In this document: piece after piece, positions 54,150 to 64,000 of the stretch
Numbering within the stretch: the first letter of the stretch is position 1
Layout: the number at the start of each line of letters is the position of its first letter
Assembly: GCA_039583875.1 (NCBI GenBank)
Contig: CM077150.1
Location: forward strand, 5,846,332-5,910,331
DNA from: Platanthera guangdongensis
Lineage: Eukaryota; Streptophyta; Magnoliopsida; Asparagales; Orchidaceae
Length of the DNA: 64,000 nt
Reading direction: 5' to 3'
The notes under the pieces: generated by a model
Seen by the model: only the letters and a program-made list of their open reading frames with translations
Told to the model about the DNA's origin: nothing
Database searches by the model: none
Made by a program: the position numbers and the translations under genes

Positions 54150-54565
54150 CCCAAGAAACATCAAGGCGCAAAGTGCTCTTGGAGCCTAGACGCAAGGCTC
54201 AATGCACAGTCGCACGTCTGGCAAAGGCAAGACGCAACCACATCCATTTTAAATAATCAACATCAAACATTATTTCAGTTTCTCAATCAAATTATGCATC
54301 TAGTCTACTAATTAATCATTCATTACTATCAATTATATCTGTTTAAAAAAATCAATGTGGTCAATTGCATCATATCTAAGCACCAATGCACAATTATCTT
54401 TTACAAATACTAAATCAATAAAAAATTATTGAGTTCTTACAATACTTTTCTTTATTTTTGAAAAAAAAATTACGACAAAAATCTCACTCACGCGCGCTTT
54501 TTATGTTCCAAAGGCGCAAACCTCTGAGCCCGATAAGTCTTAAGCTCCTTTGATAACATAGCTCA
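54150..54565. repeat. AGGCGCAA-family MITE-like element
   Basis: It runs from ATCAAGGCGCAAAGTGCTCT to CGATAAGTCTTAAGCTCC. A related inverted copy lies at 52330-52680, and matching copies are at 57320-57720 and 55460-55800 in the second duplicate. The ends resemble each other (GTTATTAAAG, and GTTATCAAAG on the other strand). It is non-coding. Confidence 0.55.
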
Positions 54566-54599
54566 CAATGTGAAACTAAACTCACTCACATACTAATAG

Positions 54600-54945
54600 A
54601 CATAAATAATAATAACAACCTAATATCATCAACATTCCCCCTTAAGCTGGAGGGGAAACCTCCAACTTGGACACATCATAAAAAGAGAAGTAATGGTGGC
54701 TGGCAATGTGGGACAAAAACAACAGCCATCAGGTCCCAACCGCGTGACACCGAGGATAATCCAATTGTGCATAAGTCACGCGTCGTTGGTCCACAAACCG
54801 ACCATGATCACGCTGGATGCTCCAGGATCTTGAAAACAGGTCAACCAACAAAGTCCAAAGCACCCCTACCCAACAACGAAGAAAACATTTAGGTAGACAC
54901 AAATAACACACGAAATACGGAAAGGAGCTAAAACATCACGGCTCG
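54600..54945 (-). repeat. copia-type LTR edge and polypurine tract, minus orientation
   Basis: On the - strand CAGCTTAAGGGGGAA is followed by TGTTGATGATATTAGG, the usual arrangement of copia polypurine tract and 3'LTR start. It is repeated at 57780-58120. No RT or RNase H remains next to it. Confidence 0.55.
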
Positions 54946-55075
54946 GGAAAGAGAGTTGTTGAAATCAGGAAAATCCCTACTTCAAAATTCAGATCAAGGC
55001 AGCCTACGGTTTACTGATCCTGCGATCGAACTCCACGGCTCGGACAGCTAAAACAGGAGAGAGAAAATGATTATA

Positions 55076-55111
55076 TCGGGGAAGATGTCACGGAGAAAAT
55101 AATCCTGCGAT
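55076..55111. other. 36-bp filler at the duplication junction
   Basis: Between the end of copy 1 and the start of copy 2 lies TCGGGGAAGATGTCACGGAG plus AAAATAATCCTGCGA. These words resemble nearby sequence (GCGAAGATGTCATGGAG, GATCCTGCGATC). Templated filler of this kind is typical of end-joining repair. Confidence 0.55.
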
Positions 55112-58100
55112 CCTACCTAGTTGATATTAGTTTCAATATAGTAGGTCATCATCTCTTACGCATACGCAGTGAAGATGTCATGGAGTCTGTTATTTTGTTT
55201 TGGATATCATGCAATTTTATTTTGTACGGGGAATTAGGGTAAATTGTAAGTGTTTCTTCCTCCCTATATAAGGAGAGGACTTGGGGGTATTAGGTATCCT
55301 TGATCATTTAGAATTTTGGGATCTCTCATTGGAAGAGGGACTTCGATCTGGAACCGGCCTCCCGAGGTTAAATACAAGTCCTCATGATTATATCGGGTTT
55401 TCAAATTCCATTACAATCCAATTTTGTGTTTGTAACACCATCACTCAATATGTTGTTATAGGAGCGCTTAAGGCTCAAGACTCACCGGGCTTAAGAGGTT
55501 TGCGTCTTCATGTGCTTTTTTTGCACATTTGGAGCATAAAAGGAGTGTCTGGGTGCGATTTTTGTTGCACATTTTTGTTCCAAAATAAATAAATAAATAA
55601 GAGTGTAAGAACTCAATAATTTTTGCATGGTTTAGTATTTGTGGAACATAATCAAGCGTTGAGACTTACATATAATGCAAGTGACCACATTGATTCTTAT
55701 TTTTAAAAGATATAAATGATAGTAATAAATGATTAATTAGTATAATAGATGAAAAATCTGATCAAGAAGATGAAATGATGTTTGATGTTTAATTATTTAA
55801 AATGAATATGATTGAACCTAGCATTAAAAATCATTTAATGTGCTTAAAGCATGATGAGACTCAAACAAAAAATGTAAAGACTTAGAACAACCTGGCAAAA
55901 ATTAAGATGTTCCAGAACTGTCTGCTGCAATGGGCCATATTGGGACCTCTTGGAGGGATCTGAATCTCTATGTTCAATGTTTGGAGCATGCAAAAGAGTT
56001 TCAAAAATCGAGGAGTATTATGACCCAGGTGAAGATCATGGATCAGCCCAAGAGTTTTAACAACGGAGGTCAAGACCAGAATCTTCGAATTTGAGTGAAG
56101 GGGAGGTCGACGATTTTGCAAGGGTTGGGACCAATAAGATTCTCAGGTGCAAGTTCGGAAGATATATTCAATATGGAGATCATGAAACAAATGATAAACA
56201 CAAACATAGGGGCGGTTTGTCTACTAAGGCTTTGTTTGGAAAGGCGTTTAACTCTGGTGCCAAATTTTGTTTGGAAAGGCGTTTAACTCTGGTGCCAAAC
56301 GTACCGCTGCATCTTCTTCCAATTTGATTTTCCGTCTATTTTTGGAATCGCGCCTAAAAGCTGCACACATGAAATCCTCGCGTCCCCAAACCCGTAGAGG
56401 CTGCTCCAGTTTGTCGCGTTTGGGCCAAGGGCGGAGGAAAGTCGCGGCGTTTCTTCTCAAACATCCAGAGCTCGCAACGACATCACCCGGCGCGTGTTCT
56501 CCGGCGATCCAGAGCTCCAATGTGTCGCGTTTAGGAGAAATCGCACCTCAGCCGTCGCCGCCGACAGCATCCCGTGTTTTCTCCGGCGGGAATCGAGGTT
56601 GATCCATGCAGGTGCTGCGGTTGCTGGAGGTGGAGGAGTTGAGACCGGCTTCGCCTCCTCCGCCTCCGCCAAGCTGCACTATCCAACTCCGGCAAAGGCT
56701 GCTCTTCTCCGACGACATCCAAAGCCCATCTTCGGGGGGCTCCAGTTCTCATGGCTCTTCTCCGACGAGGGCAGCTCTTCTATGGCGAGGGCGGCTCTTC
56801 CAGATCTCACAGGCGGTGGAGAAGGCACGGTGTAGGCGATCAGACTATCGTATATAAACTATAGTATATCTATAAACTATAGTATATAAACATCAAAATT
56901 TATAGGTTAAAAAAATAATTAAAAATTTATATTAATAATTAACAGTATATATAAATAATTATATTAATATTTATAGATTAAAAATAATTAAAAATATATA
57001 ATAGAAAATATTTATAATACAAAATATTTATAAAACGTCACCGCTGTTTTGCTAAACGGTTCTCTGTTCTGAATAGCTCTGCAAACATAGACTACTCAAA
57101 CAGATCGTCATTTCCAGCAACCAGTTTCCAACAGCTCTATTTACAAACTTGAATTAACAACAGCTCCTTTTACAACCGCAACCGCTATCCCAAATAAAGC
57201 CTAAGATAATCGTAGAAAGAGAGACAAGAAAATAAAGAGTGCAATTTCATACATCTATATAGGGGGTATTTATAGCATTACAATAGACAATTCCTGACTC
57301 ACGGTCTTAGTTATTAAAGCCGCAAGACGCACCAAGGCGCAAAGTGCTCTTGCAGCCTAGGCTCAAGGCACAGTCGCACGCCTGGCAAAGGCAAGACGCA
57401 ACCACATCCATTTTAAATAATCAACATCAAACATCATTTCAGTTTCTCATTCAAATTATGCATCTAGTCTACTAATTAATCATTCATTACTATCAATTAT
57501 ATCTATTTAAAAAAATCAATGTGGTCAATTGCATCATATCTAAGCACCAATGCACAACTATCTTTCACAAATAATAAATCAATAAAAAATTATTGAGTTC
57601 TTACATTACTTTTCTTTATTTTTGAAAAAAAAATTACGACAAAAATCTCACTCACACGCGCTTTTTATGTTCCAAAGGCGCAAACCTTTGAGCCCGATAA
57701 GTCTTAAGCTCCTTTGACAACATAGCTCACGATGTGAGACTAAACTCACTCGCATACTAATAGACATAAATAATAATAACAGCCTAATATTATCAACATT
57801 CCCCCTTAAGCTGGAGGGGAAACCTCCAACTTGGACACATCATAAAAAGAGAAGTAATGGTGGTCGGCAATGTGGGACAAAAACAACAGCCACCAGGTCC
57901 CAACCGCAAGACACCGGGGATAATCCAATCGTGCATAACTCACGCGCCATTGGTCCACAAACCGACCATGATCACGCTGGATGCTCCAGGAGCTTGAAAA
58001 CAGGTCAACCAACAAAGGCCAAAGCACCCCTACCCAACAACGAAGAAAACATTTAGGTGGACACAAATAACACACGAAATACGCTGAGAGGTCGTGTGTG

Positions 58101-58246
58101 ACTAAGGCATGAGTCGGGAAAGAGAGTTGTTGAAGTCAGGAAAATCCCTACTTCAAAATTCAGATCAAGGCAGCCTAAAGTTTACCGATCCTGCGATCGA
58201 TCTCCACGGCTCGGACAGCTAAAACAGGAGAGAGAAAATGACTATA
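55112..58246. repeat. 3.1-kb tandem duplication, copy 2
   Basis: Second copy of 51984-55075. It has a private duplication of about 30 bp near 56245-56300, where GGAAAGGCGTTTAACTCTGG occurs twice. Its right end runs into the complete LTR at 58128, showing that the duplicated unit included the first ~120 bases of that LTR. Confidence 0.9.
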
Positions 58247-58670
58247 AGCACACCCCAAGTGCTCCAGCAGGGAGGTCCCACCATATACCCGAAAGTTTTA
58301 GGAGAAACTTCCCCTCTGCAACCAAAAGTTGGGTGAGGTACTAGGCAGGAATGGTCTTGCCAAGTATCCAGCTTGGGGGGCATCAACCTCTTCCAAAATT
58401 CTCATTTCTAGTACCCCTGGGGGGGTGGGGGGGGGGGGGGGGGTGGTTGGGGGTGGAGGGTGTAGGCGAGTATCCTACTTCTGCTAACGAGTATTAAGGG
58501 CCAATTGCCCATGCTCGCGAGGTGCTAGCCCATACTTGCCTCTTTGAAGTCGTCTTTGCTCGCCCAGGCTCGCCTATACTCGCCCAAGCTCGCCTCTGCT
58601 CGACTAGGCGCGGTCTACAAAAAGGGGTCCCCTTAGGTGTTTCTGATCTCGACGAATTACGGGTTATACA
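58128..58670 (-). repeat. 3' LTR of the non-autonomous element (internally deleted)
   Basis: 543 bp, against 741 bp for its partner. After ACCCCTGGGG it has a long G tract (about 58412-58450) where the partner carries CCTATTTATAGG. The TATA box is therefore lost in this copy. It ends GGGTTATACA, very like the Tat LTR end. Confidence 0.75.
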
Positions 58671-59049
58671 CAATCCCCGTTTTTTTCAAGCTCGACTCGA
58701 GCTTAGAAAAACAATGTAACACCCGTGGTTCGGAGAGAAGGCGCTAGACAATACGGTGTGCGAGGTCCTTCCTAGGAGTGGGGCTCAATTGAAGGAGGAA
58801 AGAAAATGCCGACACATCCCAGGGATAGAACTCGACTTAAGGAAGTGGAGAAGAGTCCACACCTCTCAGGTCATTCACTAGGCGAGCGAGCTCAACTGGA
58901 AGAGGGTTGACACCTCGCAAGCTAAGCTTACCTAAATGGAGAGAAGGTTGATACTTCACAGGAACCGAGCTCAACTGAGTTGAAAAATAGGTTAACACCT
59001 CGCAGAAGCCGAGCTCAACTATTTGTGGAAAAGAGATCGAAACCTCACA

Positions 59050-60065
59050 TGAGAGGAGCTCAACTGGAGTGGAAAAGAGGTCGACACCACGCAGGAGCCA
59101 AGCTCAACTGGAGGTGGAGAAGATCAACACATGTCAGGAGGAAGCTCAACTGGAGGTGGAGAGAAGGTCGACAGCTGTCAAGAGGAAGCTCAACTGGAGG
59201 TGGAGAGAAGGTCGACAGCTCGCAGGAGCCGAGCTCAACTGGATGTGGAGAGAAGGTCGACAGCTGTCAGGAGGAAGCTCAACTGGTGGTGGAGATAAGG
59301 TTGACAGCTGTCAGGAGGAAGCTCAACTGGAGGTGGAGAAAAGGTCGACAACTCGCAGCAGCCGAGCTCAACTGAAGGTGGAAAGAAGGTCGACAGCTCG
59401 CAGGAGCCGAGCTCAACTGGAGGTGGAGAGAAGGTCGACACCTGTCCGGAGGAAGTTCATCGTGAGGTGGAGAGAAGGCCGAGAACACGCAAGAGTCGAG
59501 CTCAACTGGAGGTGGAGAGAAGGTCGACAGCTCACAGGAGCCGAGCTCAGCTGGAGGTGGAGAGAAGGTCGACAGCTCGCAGGAGTCGAGCTCAACTGGA
59601 GGTGGAAAAAAGGTCGACACCTTTCAGGAGCCGAGCTCAACTGGAGGTGGAGAAAAGGTCGACAGCTCGCAGGAGCCGAGCTCAACTGGAGGTGGAGAGA
59701 AGGTCGACACCTGTCGGGAGGAAGCTCAACTGGAGGTGGTGAGAAGGTAGTCAGCTCGCAGGAAAGCTCAACTGTAGGTGGAGAGAAGGTCGACAGCTCG
59801 CAGGAGCCGAGCTCAACTGAAGGTGGAGAAAATGTCGACGGCTCGTAGGAGCCGAGCTCATCTGGAGGTGGAGAAAAGGTCGACAGCTCGCAGGAGCCGA
59901 GCTCAACTGGAGGTGGAGAAAAGGTCGACAGCTCGCAGGAGCCGAGCTCAACTGGAGGTGGAGAGAAAGTCGACAGCTCGCAGGAGCCGAGCTCAACTGG
60001 AGGTAGAGAGAAGGCCGACAGCTCACAAGAGTCGAGCTCAACTGGAGGTGGAAAGGAGTCACGCT
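59050..60065 (-). repeat. 45-bp tandem array
   Basis: About 22 units of a 45-bp repeat (GAGGTGGAGAGAAGGTCGAC, then AGCTCGCAGGAGCCGAGCTC and AACTG). The period is 15 codons, so long ORFs appear on both strands without being genes. It takes the place next to the 3'LTR that the 147-bp array and the antisense genes occupy in the Tat element. More degenerate units reach back to about 58860. Confidence 0.9.
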
Positions 60066-61390
60066 CGGGGGCAAGTAGTCGGCATGCAGGAGAGGAGCTA
60101 AAATAGAGGCATGGACTACGGAAACAACATACTCGGGACTTCAACTCACTCAAGGGGGCAAGTATTCGGGATGCAGGAGAGGAGCTCATGTAGGGACTCA
60201 GATTACGGCAACACCACGCTCGAGGACTTTCCACCGATGCTGAAGTGACTCGCCATGTTACTCAATAAATCGGCAAATAGATAGTTGTCTCAATTTCTTT
60301 GATGACAAAGGAAACTTTCTCCAAGGAGAGGACAATCTTCTCTTCGTCGAGTTAGGAGGTTAACGTTCAGACATGTTCCTGATAGTTCCTCCAGCCGGAT
60401 GAGAAGTGTAATCGGGTAGATAGCTAGGCCAACATTCAAGGAGGGAGCTGATCTCGACCGTCAATACAGGGTCTTGGTCTTACAAGAGCGCTTTTAAGAC
60501 CAGACACAACGTCTCATCACCGCTCTGGGCTTTTTAGGAGAATCAGGTCGGAGGCAACTTTCCCAACTCAATCGTGGAAATCGCTTCCTTCCTATCTCTA
60601 CGAACTCCCACTTTACCACCTGGCTACGAAAACCAGGGTACAGGCAAAGGGAAATGGCCCTCAGGGGATCCTATAGGCACACGCCCAAGGCCTCCATCCT
60701 GCCTCTGGCCGAGAAGACGAAGAAACTTGGATAGGGACATGACACTCGGGAGGTCTCGTGGGACACACACGAGGCCTCCATCCTACCCCCAGGTTCCCCT
60801 TTCCTGCAACGTTTATGTCCGCTTCCTCCACTCATAAACCTTAAGCGACGTTAAGCATTTAAATTCAATGCAATTTTTGATCCTGTGCCGAGCTTATAGC
60901 TCTTTCGCGGCCCAATGGTGCCCTTAAGGGCAGAGGATCCTTTCTCAAGGCACGGCGATCATCCATTCGCCGAGTTGAGAGGTTAGCGTCCAAACTTTCT
61001 CCAGATAATCTCTCCAACCGAATGATAAGTGCGATCGGGAGGTAACTAGGTCAACATACAAGAGGGGAGTTGATTTCGATCGTCAATGCAGGGATTTGGT
61101 CTTACAAGAACGCATTAAAACCCGACACGCTGTCCCATCACCCGCTCTGGGTGTTATGAGAGTCAAGTCGGAGGCTCGTTTACCAACTTGATCGTGATGA
61201 TCACTTCGCGCCTACTACGCCTATTTGAGGCGCTTTCAAGAAGAGAAGCTAAAGCCCCCATATTTCAGGGTGTTAGAGAAATATCATCGATGCATAAGTG
61301 TAAACAAGCGTATCATTCCCTCATAGGGGTAGAACCTTTTCAGGTTATCATAGCTCCAGGTGTTTGAGGAGATGAAATGAATAACATAGT
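60066..61390. other. non-coding interior of the non-autonomous element
   Basis: There is no recognisable gene. Two related blocks (60300-60560 and 60900-61210, sharing GGTCTTACAAGA and related words) show an older internal duplication. Confidence 0.5.
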
Positions 61391-61399
61391 GGCCTGATT

Positions 61400-61760
61400 G
61401 TTGAAGCGATAGCCTCACGCGTATAAACTCGCAGAATTGAAGCAAACACCATAGTTGCTGAAGCAGTGATTTCGTGAGTATGGACTCACGAAATTAAAGG
61501 AGAACACCAGACGTTGAAGTGATAACCTCGCGAGTATGAACCTCGCGGAATTGAAGAGAGCACCCTATATGTTGAAGCGATGACCTCGTGAGTGTGGAAC
61601 TCACGGAATTGAAGGAGAGCACCCTATCTGTCGAAGTGATGACCTCGTGAGTGTGAAACTCGCGGAATTGAAGGAGAGCATCATAGCTGTTGAAAAGATG
61701 ACCTCGCGAGTATGAAACTTGTATAATTGAAGAGAGCACCCAATAAACATGAAGATCATC
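61400..61760 (-). repeat. ~60-bp tandem repeat
   Basis: Units of the form GATGACCTCGTGAGTGTGGA followed by CGGAATTGAAGGAGAGCACC recur about six times at 59-60 bp. This is the second array inside the element. 61761-62744 is degenerate spacer rich in CTCGCC and GCGAGTA words, without a gene. Confidence 0.8.
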
Positions 61761-62761
61761 ACGAGTAGGAGCTCGTAGAATACTAGCTTGAAGATGTCAT
61801 GAGTAAGCCGTCTCATGAAATGTAGGTTGTCAAAGGAGAACATCGCAAGTAGGAGCTCGCGGGATACTGGCTTGAAGACGTCATGGAATGTAAGCTCTTG
61901 GTGAAGATCATCACGAATGGGAAATCGCAGAACACCTCATATGTTTTTCCTTGGTGGTGAACTCGTCATGATTCGCCCTGTTTGTTAGTCATACAAAAAG
62001 TAATCACAGGTTTTACCAAAACACCCATAAGTATGAACATGTATGAAAACACCACTATTGAAAAAGGAGATAAACTAGGCGGAGGGTAAGTGTTACTTCT
62101 GACATTAGGACCCCTACGCAGAGGTCAAGGGGGCGGCTCCCCCTACAAAATCCGGGGGCAGCGCCCCAGGAAATTTTTTTTCATTTTTCACTCCCAACTC
62201 GCCCAGATTCTGAGCTCTCCCGGTCTTGCAAGTAAGTCACCTGCAGAACTCGCTTATGGGCAAGTAACAAAGTTACTCACCTCTTTGAAGTTGTCAATCC
62301 TTCCTATACTCGCCTATGGGCGAGTACGAGGGAAGTTCGCCTCTTCGAAGTCGTCAATCCAGCATATACTCGTCTACATATCGCCATCTGCAACTCGCCT
62401 ACATGAACTCTTCTACATATTCTCGCCTAGGGTTGTCGTCATATGGAAATCACCTATGGGAGAGCAATAAGGGAACTCGCCAACCTACGAGTAGGACACC
62501 TAAGGAGGTCGCGATCTGGAACTCGCTTATGAGCGAGTAATAGGGAAGCTCGCCCCATGAAGCCGCCGAGCTTGAAAGTTGCCAGCTTGAAATCACCTAT
62601 GAGCGAGTAACGAGGAAACTCGCCCAACTTGTCGAGAACTCACCCACCTTATCGAATGCTCGCTAGTTGCTGTCTTTGGTCTCCAGCTCGTCATCTTAAG
62701 TTATGAAGTCTTCTCGCAAAAATTTCCTCCTCGGTTACGATCCACGCTCACCGCACCAAAG

Positions 62762-63502
62762 TATTGAAGCCGGGAAAATCTCAACTCCAAAATTCGGATC
62801 AGCGCAGCCTAAAGTTATTTGTCTAGCGGTCGGGCTGAACGACTGAACGGGCTAAAACGCAGAAATAGGGGGAGAACAAAAAGGACCTCAGGTGCTGCGG
62901 CAGAGAGGTCCCACCACGTACCCGGATGCTTAGAAGAAGTTTCCCCTCCACAACCAAAGATGGTCAAGCAGGGTATAAGGGGGACACTAGCTGGGAACTT
63001 TACTCTTCGGAGAAAGTATCCAAAGGCTCAGTTAAAAATCCAAGGAAAAAAGTGGTCCGGATCTTTTTCAAGATTTCAAAGTTCTTATTCTTGTACCCCT
63101 GGGGTCCTATTTATAGGAAAAAAAGCTAGGGGGATCTCTGGGCGAGGAGAACCAGCCCCGCGATCATCGGCTGCTGCCTTCGGGCGACCTGGCTCGGTTA
63201 CTGGCGAGTATTGGCTAGCGATTATTTGTGGTGTTGGTCGGAAGTCACCTGCTAGGCGAGTATCGCTGTTGTTGGCCACTGGTACTATTGGAGCTCGCCA
63301 GTACTAAAAAAGTCTTTGAAGCTCACACACCCTGTTAGGTGGTCGCGCCCTAGCGAGTATGATCCTCGCTTGCGTCTAAAGGTCTCCTTGCCTCCCCTGC
63401 TGACCATTGAATACAGATCGGGTCTTTTAGTACTGGTGTTGCTTGTTGACTTGTTGAGTGTTGAACGTTGACCGTTAACCCTTGACGAATAGGAGATGTA
63501 CA
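62762..63502 (-). repeat. 5' LTR of the non-autonomous element
   Basis: It begins TATTGAAGCC (TG changed to TA) and ends GATGTACA. It carries CCTATTTATAGG (63106-63117), a TATA box on the - strand, so this LTR could still start transcription. It is clearly diverged from the left LTR, so the insertion is older than the Tat element. Confidence 0.75.
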
Positions 63503-63507
63503 AGAGT

Positions 63508-64000
63508 CATTCGAGTCTCCCTCATCATGAACACACCCCTCACGTAGAACACGTGCATGAAGGCATAGAAAGAACAAACATAAAAAATAAATGACACAAA
63601 CAACAACAAAAACAGCAGAGGATGAGGGCATTCGGCGAGAATGGACTCAAGATACAGTGAGCAGAGCACGGGCACAAGCCAGTGGCAAACAGAAGGCTCA
63701 AGCAGCTGTGAGCAGAGGGCTCAAACAGCGGAGAACAGAAGGCTCAAGCAGCGGTGAGGAGAAGAAAGCCTGGTAAGAAAGAGAGGAGCTCGGCACGAGA
63801 GGAACCATTGCCACCAACAAGGAGGATCAGATCTGGAGCAGCTGGGAGAGACCGTCGAAGGCGAGAACACGGCGGAAGCGGGATTCATGGAGGCAATAGC
63901 ACGAGGGAAGCCCTGCGGAATCGACAGAGGAGAGAATCCCAAAGGATTGGCAGAGAAGAAGTTGTGGCGGTCAAGGAGCTCAAGGACGGAAAAGAAGCAT
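63508..64000. other. unrecognised A/G-rich repeat sequence at the window end
   Basis: It contains words repeated at about 21-42 bp (AACAGAAGGCTCAAGCAGC at 63689 and 63735). In style it is like 33640-34020. It may be the leader of another retroelement into which the non-autonomous element inserted. No protein was recognised. Confidence 0.35.

Larger units (their letters stand above)
51984..55075. repeat. 3.1-kb tandem duplication, copy 1
   Basis: It matches 55112-58246 nearly throughout at an offset of about 3128. It begins CCTACCTAGTTGATATTAG. In order it carries a copia-like LTR piece (CTATATAAGGAG near 52137), AGGCGCAA-family repeats in opposite orientations (52330-52680 and 54150-54565), a GC-rich module (53060-53690), a PPT-like copia end (near 54640), and a truncated start of the LTR that is complete at 58128. 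Copy 2 differs by small indels and substitutions. Confidence 0.9.
58128..63502 (-). mobile_element. 5.4-kb non-autonomous LTR element related to the Tat element
   Basis: It is flanked by AGAGT (58123-58127 and 63503-63507). It starts TGTTGAAGTC and ends GATGTACA. The interior begins with CAATCCCCG at the left LTR and ends with CCACGCTCACCGCACCAA at the right LTR. These are the same polypurine-side and primer-side sequences as in the 12.6-kb Tat element, so it is also in minus orientation. No gag or pol is present; the interior is repeats and spacer. It looks like a large retrotransposon derivative (LARD-like) mobilised by Tat proteins. Confidence 0.8.

Noticed and set aside
59069..60234. Long frames of about 260-270 residues on both strands
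   Set aside because: They come from the 45-bp tandem repeat (15 codons). Open frames on both strands show that they are not genes.

Overview
This is plant nuclear DNA, very probably a flowering plant. It carries GT-AG introns, a plastid-type pyruvate kinase, a plant SNAP33-type SNARE, and Tat-type Ty3/gypsy, Ty1/copia-like, LINE, Helitron and MITE sequences. The SNAP33 middle segment ([15 protein letters not shown]) looks monocot-like to me; that is an inference from memory. There is no prokaryotic operon, CRISPR array or rRNA.

Two host genes can be reconstructed exon by exon, and they converge tail to tail. On the + strand, a SNAP33-like Qb+Qc SNARE has a coding exon at 15682-16170 and four more at 34914-36855 (302 aa). 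Its 5'UTR and first intron are present twice (8370-9815 and 12209-14653). Its second intron is 18.7 kb long and is filled by a 12.6-kb Tat retrotransposon plus LINE and DNA-transposon remains. On the - strand, the plastidial pyruvate kinase alpha subunit PKP1 (575 aa) has six exons between 47278 and 38976.

Layout: 1-180 LTR-like fragment; about 856-8130 decayed Helitron with 3' hairpins; 8131-15681 duplicated SNAP33 5' region carrying a LINE tail, a solo LTR, a hairpin cluster and a palindromic tRNA-headed complex; 16233-28824 Tat element (886-bp LTRs that look identical, TSD AAACA, gag-pol on -, and two spliced genes on + each with its own TATA box); 28970-31430 LINE; 31640-34250 inverted-repeat element; 34914-36855 rest of SNAP33; 38976-47278 PKP1 with retroelement debris in its introns; 47480-51980 intergenic with two sibling MITEs and a gypsy RT fragment; 51984-58246 a 3.1-kb tandem duplication; 58128-63502 a non-autonomous LTR element (TSD AGAGT) that shares primer-binding and polypurine regions with the Tat element; 63508-64000 unrecognised repeat-rich DNA.

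The most unusual parts are the two multi-exon antisense genes inside the Tat element, and the 836-bp complex of four tRNA-headed units arranged as palindromes and flanked by a 7-bp duplication, whose empty site survives 4 kb away. The Tat polymerase carries single-base frameshifts exactly at homopolymers although its LTRs match, so assembly error is a live alternative to mutation.
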